This document shows positions 51,456 to 61,155 of a stretch of 64,000 nt of DNA, piece after piece (position 1 is the stretch's first letter; every line of letters begins with the position of its first letter). Made by a program: the position numbers and the translations under genes. Origin of the DNA: Spirodela intermedia (taxonomy: Eukaryota; Streptophyta; Magnoliopsida; Alismatales; Araceae); assembly GCA_902729315.2 (NCBI GenBank), contig LR746274.1, positions 2,693,037 through 2,757,036 of the forward strand, read 5' to 3'. The notes under the pieces were generated by a model. The model searched no databases. It saw only the letters and a program-made list of their open reading frames with translations, and was not told the origin of the DNA.

Positions 51456-52618
51456 TGATTCTGCCGTTACCTTATGCTCTATAAAACATGTAGTACCTTT
51501 TAATGGTTTTCAGTGTGATGGTTAATTCGAATTTGTAGTCATGATTGGTAAACATTTGAACCAAATTTTGTTTTCTGCAATTCAAATTAGTTATTTCTTG
51601 GTACATTGACTATTTATTTTCACCATATAGTTTTTTGGTTAGAAACCGTGTATATTTTGTTAAAGGTAGTCATTCTCTATCAACTTAAACGATCTTGAGA
51701 CATCATGCAAACAAACTTTATTGCTCTGTTTGCCTTCTATAGATATTTTATAATCCAATGAGAGAGGACGTTTCAATGTCCATCATGTGTGTTGTTACAC
51801 TTATCTCCTGCCACATTGTTTGATATCTGAGAAATTTAAGGGAAAGGATCCCCGGAAACATTATTTAATATTTAAAAATTCATATTGAATGTTAAAGAGA
51901 CCTTTTTGGTGTACTTGTTGGCTATACGAGACATGGTATAGTATGAAGAAAATGTAATGCTTTCGTATTATTTTTTAAAAAGTTATTTTTTTTTAATGTC
52001 TTTTGCTCGGTATAAATCAGCAGCTTAATGTGGAAATAGCCTCTTTTAGGATATGCAAAACATCTGAGTGTGTCCAAAAGAAAATCGTGGTATCACACCT
52101 AGCTTGAAGACATTTAATCACCTAGCCCACTGACACCTACCCATGTTATTTATGATGTTCTTTCAGATACTAAAAAGTGTTATATTTTGACGTCATTACT
52201 GCGAAACACATCATATCATTGAACCCTCTTGAGACTAAGCATTCACTATACCATATGATAGGCAATGTAGTTGATATGAATGGTGTCACTCTCCCTCTCT
52301 AAAGATAAAACTGATAAAATCGATGCAAATAGTAATTTTAAAAGCTAAAGGTTTAGAAAACGTAGAAGATGAATGACATATGAATTTACCTATAAAATCG
52401 ATGCAGCTTGTGCTCAATGATTCGATTTCTAGTTTTCTGGTTACACGGATATCTATAAATCTCCTGTCAGATCCACATTGTCACAGGTGCACTGGGCTGG
52501 TCCGGAGAGAAGTGTCCTAGGCTGGAGGGAACCTATGTAGGAATGCTGACTCATGGCGCCTTGTATTTCTATCTAGCCAAGTGTGGAGAAAGCAGAGTGT
52601 ACATATACTATATGTTTA
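51456..52618 (+). other. Residual SERGT1 intron-7 homology and spacer
   Basis: Up to about 52115 the sequence aligns in patches with SERGT1 intron 7 (43730-44690), for example AGAAACCG / AGAAACTA and ...CATCTGA... segments. The solo LTR of the parent is absent here. 52115-52618 shows no gene. Confidence 0.6.
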
Positions 52619-52644
52619 CATTAATAGATAGTTGGGGCTTCTTA

Positions 52645-52688
<44 letters not shown>

Positions 52689-53667
52689 TAGAGGAAAGTT
52701 GTCAACCTGAAGCCAATCACCCCCTCCAACATGTGCCACATGTCTCCTGTTGTTCATGCTACTTGTGCATGTGCAGGGCACAAACCATGCTTCTATGATT
52801 TGAAATGTTGCAGAATTAGGAAGGCTCAAGAAAATATTGTGGCCATCTTTATGAGGAGAGTATCTTCTTTAAAGATAACCTCTTTGGTTAGTTCTAAAGG
52901 GTAACTGGCTGTTAGTTGGATGATGCGTTCTAGATTAGTTTATGACTTGTCAAATAGTTTAGATATTGTGAAATCAAGTTAGAGCATTGTTAAATCTCTT
53001 TTCCGTCTTTCTTTGTGAAGCTTATTAGAACTATTTTTTATGTGTTAACCCGTAGTTAAAACTAATAGCCAGTTATAAAGACTTTTTTAGAACCAAAATG
53101 GCGTACAATGTTGAGTGCTTCGTGGTGCATGACCTCCTTTGTCGGACCACTTTTCCTCACATCGTTCTTGTCAGTGCAGGGCGCATGGGCTGGAAGGTGT
53201 GCGGTATTTATGACTATGGGGATTTTATAATGACAATATTAGTTCAGGCATTAACGTTACAAATAATCCTTGAAACGCTTCAATAAACTTTTATTTAATT
53301 TTAAATGTTTTAAATCTTGTTCTTAGAACCAGATTAACAAGGTGGGTCTTAGTTTATCTCAAGGTGTTTCAGGTCGGTTCCTTACTGAACTGTCCAGATT
53401 TTAATTTTCACTGGTCCATGAAAGTTAAAATGATGATATGGGAATTGACACTGTTTTATTATATTTTGGAGAAATTATCCAGCAGATACTTGCCCTTCTT
53501 CATGGTTGATGCTTAACTTTATGAGGCTCCTGGAAGAAAAAATAGCTTCATATGCAACAGAATTCATCCCGTTTTCATATTTTTTCTATTTGGTTTCATT
53601 ATTTGTTTCTGATTACTTGCAAGTGCTTTTTTATATCTTGTAGGAATTTGAAGGAGTTGCTGTCCGT
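52619..53667 (+). pseudogene. Decayed tandem copy of the 5' part of the C2H2 gene
   Basis: This segment repeats the leader, exon 1, intron 1 and exon 2 of the gene starting at 53743. The leader (AGTTGGGGCTTCTTACATCT) matches GGCTGGGCTTCATCAGATTT at 53680. Dead exon 1 (52691-52775) matches the signal-peptide exon, but the ATG is replaced (GAGGAAAGTT against GAGGAAAATG). Intron stretches match, for example 53102-53170 with 54522-54590. Exon 2' (TAG|GAATTTGAAGGAGTTG, 53644) matches exon 2 at 54998. A (CT)n tract (52647-52685) has expanded in its leader. Confidence 0.82.
52647..52685 (+). repeat. (CT)n microsatellite
   Basis: A pure CT run lies in the leader-equivalent part of the decayed copy; the intact gene's leader has only a short imperfect CT stretch at the same place. 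Confidence 0.9.
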
Positions 53668-53742
53668 CATAATTTATTAGATTGGCTGGGCTTCATCAGA
53701 TTTCTCACTCTCTCGATCTCTATCCCTGTGATTTGGAGGAAA

Positions 53743-56700
53743 ATGGGCAAGGTGAAGTCAATCACCTCTCTCCACTGTGCAACTTTGTGCCTGCTGCTGT
53801 TCTTGCTATCTCAGCGTTTTGGTGTTGGAGAAGCTCGTCTGGTAGATCTCTCAAAAACTTTTTTGTTTCCTCCTCTTCTTGGCTAGTGATTTTCCATGGG
53901 GCAATATCCAAAGCGATTATCATTTTAAACTTGTTCTTTAATTACATGCAGCAATTTTCAAGTCATCTAATGGATGTTGATTATTTTTTGGTCATACAGT
54001 GTTTACCAGTAATTATTTGCAATGTTTTTGTTAAACTCAGAGGGCGTAGTTTATTTTTTTATGAAGACTGTAAACTTTCTGGTTTTTTTTGCACTTTGGT
54101 AAACTTAATATGTACAACCTTCTGTGGAAGCCAATTTATTCTTGGCCAGTGTTACCCTTGATGGTGTTTCTTTAATAAATTTCTTATAATTTTGCTCAAT
54201 GGATCCTGATGCTACCCTAGTGAAGAATAGCGAAAATAGCAAAAAACATAGAGTCACAGACTGGCACCGCACAAGGGTCCTTTTATGATTATAGCTGTTG
54301 CCGTTTTAGGAAGGATTGACAAAATAATGTTGTTATCTTTGGGGGTAGCATCCTCTTTGGGAAATAACCTGTTTCTTGACGATTTTTTCTGGATTAATTT
54401 CTAGGCTTCTCGATTCTTCTGTTAACTTTACCCTTTTTATCTTATTGTACTAAATTAATAAATAGTTTTGAAGTAGAAGTTTAACTATGTTAAATATTTA
54501 ATTTTAATGTGTTAATGACATATAATGTTATGTGGTTAGTGGCAGAGGTCCTCCGACATAGAACCCTTTTCTTCACATCTTTGTTGTAAACGTAATGATT
54601 CTAGAAACACACTGCCTCTTGAGGAATTGCTTTTATAAACTATCTTGAAAACATTCGGAATAGACTTATGATTAATTTGAAATGTTTAAAAGCCTGCTCT
54701 TATCTCAGAACCAGGAAAAACAGATTAAATCTTTGTCAATCTCTGAATCTTGCCGGTTTTGGACTCAATTGGCCCGATTTGAAGTCTTGCCGGTCCACAG
54801 ATTAGAACTCAAGGATGTTGGTCCTGAACTTAATGACATTTTATTACGTTTGCTGAACACTCGTCCTTTTTCATGACTGATTACTTTATAGACAAAAAAC
54901 CGTCAGATATTAAGATTCTGTCCATTTTTGTTATTCTCTTGTTTGGCTGACCAATTTGTTGATACTTTGACTTACTACTGTTTGTTGTCTGTTCTAGGAA
55001 CTTGAAGGAGTTGAAGCCAGAAGGTGATGTATATTTACCGTATATATTGCAATCATAGGTAGCATGTGAAAAGCTAGCCAGGATTATGTGATCTTATTCA
55101 TCGACTGCCAGGACTCTATAGAATCAGCCTTCAGCTTGAAAGAAGTTCATCCATGTTGCATGTCTTTGTATTGAGTTGATGGGCCATTTTTTTACCGGTA
55201 GACTACAATTAGGTATAATACCTTTTTAAACTATTTTTTATGTAGCCACTAGAATTAAAATCTGATGCCCTGGATAGTCTTGCAATGTCATCTCATTTTC
55301 CTATGCACCAGATTGTATTAAATACTGTCTTTTCTGGATTTCTGCATTACTGAAGACTAAGATTCGGTTTCATTCAGAACTTCAGAGAGTGGTCCTGAGA
55401 TTCACTGCTCAAGAGAAAGAAGCAGAGCAGCTTGGAAGATCATTGAGGAGGTATACATGCTTCTTTGATCCCTGAAGTCAAATTTGAGTTGATGTTTTGT
55501 AGCGTTATTTCATATTGTTTCATAATTTTCATACTGTGTGGTACCGTTTCATAGCATTATCCTTCTACTGTTTAGATTCCTATATTAAATTATAAAATTT
55601 TGTTGCAGTACCTGATGCCCTTTGTCGATGAACACAAGTATCAAATTTCGAGTAAGTGTCGGCTTCACCCTAGCAATGACATGTTTAGAGAACAAGAGGC
55701 GCACAAAATCCATGTGGATGTAAACGAATGGCGCTGTGGATTCTGCCAGAAGCGATTCCGTGCAGAGAAGTATCTTGACATGCATTTTGATAACCGCCAT
55801 TACAATCTACTCAATGATGTACGCCAGCTACTTTGGTGTGAAATGTTCATGATAATTTATTTATTCTTCAGTGTATTAACTTTGGTTCTTTACTGTGTGA
55901 ATCTTTCATAATCATTTATTTAATTTCGCGATACCATTACATGTCAAAATATTTCATAATCATTTATTTACGTCACACAATATAGCTATTACTTTTTATT
56001 CAAAAGGGCTACTTTTTCCCTTTTTTTTTTTTTCCTATTATTATTTTTTTCTGATTATGGCACGTTGGTTTTAGGCAATCAGCATGATTTCCACCTTCTC
56101 TGGCATTCCTACCCCTATTCATGTGATGATTCTTCTCCCCAAATGCAATTGGTTTATGGGTTTGTAATCGTTGAGCCTAAGTGCTCTCTGTCCAATTCGA
56201 AATCTTTACCAAGAATTTTCTCGTTGAGTTTCCCTTATATAAATCTTCCGCTTACCCTCCCATTGATGATGTTTAATTACGCCATTCCTTGAAGAAACTG
56301 AGAGGAAAGCCAGCCACAGTCCCAGAGACAATAATTTCAAAGGTTAATCCAGTGCTCAGCAAGATTTGTTAATTTTTATGCCATATAGGCAATTAATAGG
56401 TACGCATTGATGCGCAATAGTTAGAAGATTTTCTTGTGGGAAAAAACTTAGAAAACTAAAAGAACTATCCTCTTAGCTCTCAATCATGAAGTGTTCCATG
56501 AGCTTCCAGGGAATCAAGTATTCATTTCTTTCTGTGAATCTCACATGACGTATAGCATCTTGTACCCACTCTTCGAGCACATTAACCTTTTTTTTCGGCA
56601 GCCCTTCCTTGAAACTGAGATTGCAGTTGCTTGAATCATTCTTGGTGTTCTTCCTCTTTGCTGTTGATATTTTTTTTTCTTTTGGTGCAATCTAATCAAT

Positions 56701-57636
56701 TCTCTCTGATTGTAGACTCAAGGACCATGCTTGGCTGACTTATGCGGTGCATTGCATTGTGACCAAGTGATGGAGTCCAAGAAACCCAAGACTAAATGTA
56801 ACCCAGCCGCTGTTGCAAGAAATCGCCATCTCTGTGAGGTTCAGTGTCATTTCCTTGTGCTTGGGCGTCACTAAATCGTTCATTTATGGGTTTTTTTCTC
56901 CTGATTCAGTATAATCTATTGAATACAACTTGAGAGGGCAAGAAATATACCCACGAAACAAATTTCTACCAATTTAAGCCGTCCAAGAATTGATTTTCTC
57001 TTGGAGAAAAATGCCAGTAAAACCTCTAGCTTTTGCATTATTCCCATACATTTTCTAAATATTCCTTCTGGTTCAATGCAGAGCCTTGCTGATAGCTGTT
57101 TCCCCGTCAACCAGGGCTCCACAGCCAGCCGTCTTCATGGTATCTCCAGCCCCAAGAGCATTTTTCTTTCATCTCTCACTCCCTTTGATTCTAAGTACTA
57201 CATGCATTTCCTATGCTGGATATCAGAATTCTTCCTACGCCAGTTCTGTGATTCTCACACTTGCAGTGGAGGGCACAAACCCTTCTCCAGGGGAGGCAGA
57301 GTAAGATCACCAAGCCCTTTGTTCACATACCCTTCTGACTTGAACGATTTCAACTCATTTCTCTCTCTCTCTCTCCCGCAGAAGCAGAGCAGCGTACTCT
57401 ACCTCGCCGTCTGCATTCTCCTGGTGCTTCTTCTTCCTCTGTTCTACCTCCTCGTGTTCCTCAGCAGAAGGTCGTCCATCTACCTCTGAAGATGATATCA
57501 TTCCAGTTCCCCTGTTCCCATCTTGACCAAGTAACTTTTCTTGACGCGCCCATGTCTTCTTCTGTTCTTCTTCAGAGAGATGAAGGATGGGGTTCAAGTC
57601 CTGAAGCGTATCACCAAAGCGAAGCAAAAGAAATAG
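53743..57636 (+). CDS. Membrane-anchored C2H2 zinc-finger protein, plant-specific, 9 exons
   Basis: Exons 53743-53841, 54998-55023, 55378-55450, 55609-55818, 56716-56838, 57082-57139, 57227-57300, 57382-57470, 57576-57636; phases agree; 270 aa. It has a signal peptide (1-30), the segment EIHCSRERSRAAWKIIEEYL, and one C2H2 finger with Cys109, Cys112, His125 and His130 (WRCGFCQKRFRAEKYLDMHF). Cysteine-rich blocks CLADLCGALHC, NRHLCESLADSCFPV and RQFCDSHTCSGG follow, then a membrane helix (about 222-247) and a basic tail. Signal peptide plus C-terminal helix and many paired cysteines suggest an ER-lumenal domain rather than a DNA-binding factor; that is inference. I recognise the plant family but know of no established function. 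Several exons are tiny. Exon 1 abuts a decayed copy of the gene's own 5' part. Confidence 0.85.
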
Positions 57637-58016
57637 CTCGCCTCACCCAGAGATTATTATACTAGTAGGCTCTTGTTATTGTGCTTATTATTGTTATTTC
57701 GCCGTCAATTTATCTTTTTTTAATTAATTAAATTCTGGGTTCACTTGAATTGTTCGCTGTCCCACATCCTAGCTGGCCTCCCCCCATCCTACGTGTCACC
57801 ATGCTGCTGTTCTGACTCTTGCCAAGAGGTGACTTTAATGAAATTCCACCTGGGCTGCAATTTTTCCTCCCGCAATCCGTACACTTTCTGTGAGCTGCTT
57901 GTCTGCCATGCTGGCAGGCTGTTTTTCTCTTTCCTGGTGACATGGCAATAGTCCTCCCTTCTTCCCCCCTCGAGGAGTGTCTGCCATGCTGGAATTTTTG
58001 CTTTTTTTAATTTATT

Positions 58017-58200
58017 ATTCACAAAACGAGCTTAATTTCTTTCCTCCAAGATGAGATCAAGCTCCTAACCCTTATCAAATCCCTAAGATTTATAAAATAT
58101 CATCAATTCTCTTTTAGAAATTATATCGATTACGTGGCATTGACCTTGTGGCATTGACATGTATATTTTTCTGTTTAAGCCCTCCACAATAAAATAGGAT
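58017..58200 (+). repeat. Dispersed repeat, copy 1
   Basis: Block X (58017-58137, TTCACAAAACGAGCTTAAT to ATATCGATTACG) is followed by block Y (GGCATTGACCTTGTGGCATT to TTTAAGCCCTCCAC). Both blocks recur at 63757-64000 in the order Y then X, as expected of a tandemly organised family. Confidence 0.8.
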
Positions 58201-58326
58201 TCAACCTTCCAAAAACCACAGAGTACCCATGGATTCAACCTTAATAAGCACCATTTTCGGATTATTCTACCAGATTGAATAGCCCCTTCGATGGGTGGAT
58301 TTGTTGGAGCCTCTGACTACAGATGC

Positions 58327-58344
58327 TATATATATATATATATA

Positions 58345-58387
<43 letters not shown>
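58327..58387 (+). repeat. Compound (TA)n-(GA)n microsatellite
   Basis: About ten TA units (58327-58347) run directly into about twenty GA units (58348-58387). Confidence 0.9.
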
Positions 58388-58389
<2 letters not shown>

Positions 58390-58775
58390 TAGTATTGGAT
58401 TTATTTCTCATTCAAAGGATTTATTTTAATGCTTAAATACGGTTTAAAAATAGAGTAAGATTGCGCTTGGGTCTTACTTGGGCAGTCTACCTGATGCGCT
58501 TGGGTCTTACTTCAGATAAAATGAAAATGTGTAACAAATAAGGGAGGATTAAAAGTCGTAGGGCCTTCCTAGAATGCCATTCTTGGGGCAAATGCCATTT
58601 ACAGTACAAGGAAACGTATCATGAAACCTTTTTTTTTTTTGTTTTTTTGTCAAAAAATAAAAGAAAATAGGTCCCTCGTCAAGAGGGTTTCAGTTACTAG
58701 AGTGGGACCTACAAGGCCAACTATGCATTATGTTGACTGGAGCAGGTCAACCCCCGTGGTCCACGGCTGGGTGGC

Positions 58776-58832
58776 CACGTGAGCAGATAAAAGGTTTCAG
58801 AATCAGAGAGATTTTGTCGGTGAACTCACGTG
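58776..58832. promoter_or_regulatory. Pair of G-box cores (CACGTG)
   Basis: CACGTG occurs at 58776-58781 and 58827-58832, about 51 bases apart and 670-720 bases upstream of the P450 start. Use as a promoter element is inference. Confidence 0.35.
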
Positions 58833-59279
58833 GAGAAAAGGGTATGATGAGCGTATTTTATGAAAAAAAAATGATTTATAAAATGGGATTCCTATTTCGG
58901 TAAATGTTGATCACAAATCGAAATCGAACCGAACGGGGATTTTAGATTTTGAAGATTCTGATTCCGGCCACAAAAAAAATATCTCGCGGTTCGGGCTGCC
59001 GGAGTGGACGAGCCCGGGGGCCGAGGAACGAAGACCCCTGCGGGCAGCAGTGATTTAATTTGCACGTAAAGCCCTCGTAAGGAATTTAATTGCGTTCTGC
59101 CTCTCTCTAACAAAACCAAAATTCTTGCGAGCGGAAATTGTAATTTTCAATTTTTTGCCTGGCGTATACGAAATCAGCTTTCAGCTGGAGCTTGGAGTCA
59201 TGGAAGAGGACTAGTCACCTGTGAGGTACGATCCAGCTGGATGGATGAGACAGACAGATATATAGAGAGAGGGATGGAT

Positions 59280-59280
<1 letters not shown>

Positions 59281-59321
<41 letters not shown>
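59281..59321 (+). repeat. (GA)n microsatellite upstream of P450 pseudogene
   Basis: A GA run with one CA interruption, about 175 bases before the P450 ATG; a shorter GA run follows near 59352-59361. Confidence 0.85.
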
Positions 59322-59327
<6 letters not shown>

Positions 59328-59495
59328 GAGAGCCTGGTCATAAGATAATGTAGAGAGAGAGAGTCAACGGGAGAGGGCGGGGAGCAACATCCACAGACCG
59401 AAGGAAGGAGGAGAGATCGGCCGGTATTAATTGCCTTCCTCTTCCTGTGAAAGGGGAAGGGTTGGGAGAGACTGTGGTGGAGAAGGTAGCCTCCA

Positions 59496-61155
59496 ATGGA
59501 TATGCTGGGGTTCCTGCAGTAGCTGGGAGCTTTCTCTGCGTTGTCCGTTTCTTCTCTCGTCTTTCTCCTCCTCTCGACTCTCCTCTTCCTATCGGTCGCC
59601 TGTTACCTGCGAGGACCTCCGAAGAACAATGAGGGCCTCCGCCTGCCGCCGTCGCCGCCCAGACTCCCCCTCATCGGCAACCTCCACCAGCTCAGTGCCC
59701 TCCCTCACCACCCCCTCCGAGAGCTCTCCCGCAAGTACGGTCCCCTCATGCTCCTCCACATCGGCAAGGTCCCCACCCTCGTTGTCTCCTCCGTGGAGGC
59801 GGCGCGGGAGGTGCTCAAGATCCAGGACCTCACCTTCGCCACCAGGCCCTTCTCCGCCGCGGGGGCCACCCTCACTAACGGCTGCCGCAACGTGTCCTTC
59901 GCCCCTGACGGCGAGCACTGGCGGCAGGGCAAGAAGGCCGCCGTCGTCCACCTCCTCAGCCCCAACAAGGTCCAGTCCCTCCGCCGGACGCGGGAGGAGG
60001 AAGCCGCCTTCATGATCCAGAAGATCTCGTCGTCCCCTTCTCCGGCGACGGTGGACCTGAGCGGGTTACTTTACGCCTTCTCCGACGGCCTCGCCTGCAG
60101 AGTCGTCGCGGGGAGCTGCGCGGCGAGGGAGGTGAGGACCCAGAGATTCCGGGAGGCGATCAACGGGGCCACGGCGATCCTCAGTGGACCGAGATTGGAG
60201 GAGCTCTTCCCGAGCTTGGCGTGAGTGACGAAGCTTCCCGGAGCAGACTCGAGGTTGAAGAAGCTGGCGAAGAAGTGGAATGCCCTCCTCGACGAGATCG
60301 TGGCGGAGCACGAGAGGTGGGCGGGAAAGAGAGAGGAGGCGTAGGAGGTTGACTTCATCGACCTCCTCCTTTCCGCAGACCCCGCCGTCGACTATGCCTT
60401 CTCTAGAGATGACGTCAAGGTCATCTTCATGGTGAGCAGCTGCCATGGATTATGCTCTCTCTGTTGTGATGTGGGTTTTAAGTCATCTTCTCTATCGTCG
60501 TCATTCCTTCCAGGACATCATCGCGGCCGGAACGGACACCTCGTACGTGGTCCTGGAGTGGGCGATGGCGGAGTGGATGAAGAATCCAGCGCTGATGGAA
60601 AGGACCCAGAGGGAGGTGAGGGAGGCTGCCGGCGGCAAGCCGGCCCCCACGGAGGACGACGTCGCCGGTATGTCCCACCTGCGGGCGGTGGTGAAGGAGG
60701 TCCTCCGGCTTCACATGCCGGCGCCGCTTCTCATCCCGCGAGAGGCCATGGCGGCCACCCGCGTGCTGGGCTACGACGTCCCGGCAGGGACGAGAGTCTT
60801 TATCAACGCCTAGGCCATGGCAACGGATCCGGATTGGTGGGAGGTGCCGGAGGAGTTCCGGCCAGAGAGGTTCCTCCGGGAGGAGCCGCCGCCGCCGGCG
60901 GACTTCCGGGGGAGCGACTTCCAGTTCCTGCCGTTCGGGGCGGGGAGGAGGATGTGCCCGGGGATGAACTTCGCTATCTGCGAGGTGGAGCTGGCCCTCG
61001 CCGGTCTCCTCTACCACTTCGACTGGTCTCTACCCGCTGGAATGGTTCCGGAGGACCTCGACATGGCCGAGTCCTCAGGAATCACCGTCCGCCTGAAGAC
61101 GCCCCTCCGCCTTGTTGCCGTTCCCCGCTCTCCGAACTCCGGTATGCTCACTTGA
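59496..61155 (+). pseudogene. CYP71-like cytochrome P450 pseudogene, four in-frame stops
   Basis: Exons 59496-60431 and 60514-61155 with the phase-0 intron typical of A-type P450s, just before the I-helix. About 525 codons. All landmarks are present: membrane anchor, PPSPPRLPLIGNLHQL, WRQGKK in the C-helix, AAGTDTS oxygen-binding I-helix, KEVLRLH (ExxR), FRPERF, and heme loop FGAGRRMCPGMNFA. Four stops interrupt one unbroken frame: TAG 59520-59522, TGA 60222-60224, TAG 60342-60344 and TAG 60811-60813. The second (SLA*VTKL) and fourth (INA*AMATDPDWW) are at positions that are tryptophan in relatives, so TGG changed by one G-to-A step. There is no frameshift, so the loss is recent. Alternatives to pseudogene are very unlikely. 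Confidence 0.9.

Larger units (their letters stand above)
57637..59495. other. Spacer between zinc-finger gene and P450 pseudogene
   Basis: It contains a copy of a dispersed repeat (58017-58200), a (TA)n-(GA)n microsatellite (58327-58387), two G-boxes (58776-58781 and 58827-58832) and a GA tract at 59281-59321. No gene seen. Confidence 0.65.

Noticed and set aside
53680-53740. Relic of SERGT1 exon 4 (reads AGLHQISHSLDLYP, like AGLRHKISESLMIYP)
   Set aside because: The same sequence aligns better with the leader of the decayed zinc-finger copy at 52619-52690, so it is that gene's leader and the protein likeness is chance.
59541-60224. Functional short P450 starting at 59541
   Set aside because: 59541 is TTG, the protein would lack I-helix and heme loop, and the frame continues past the TGA with clear P450 sequence.
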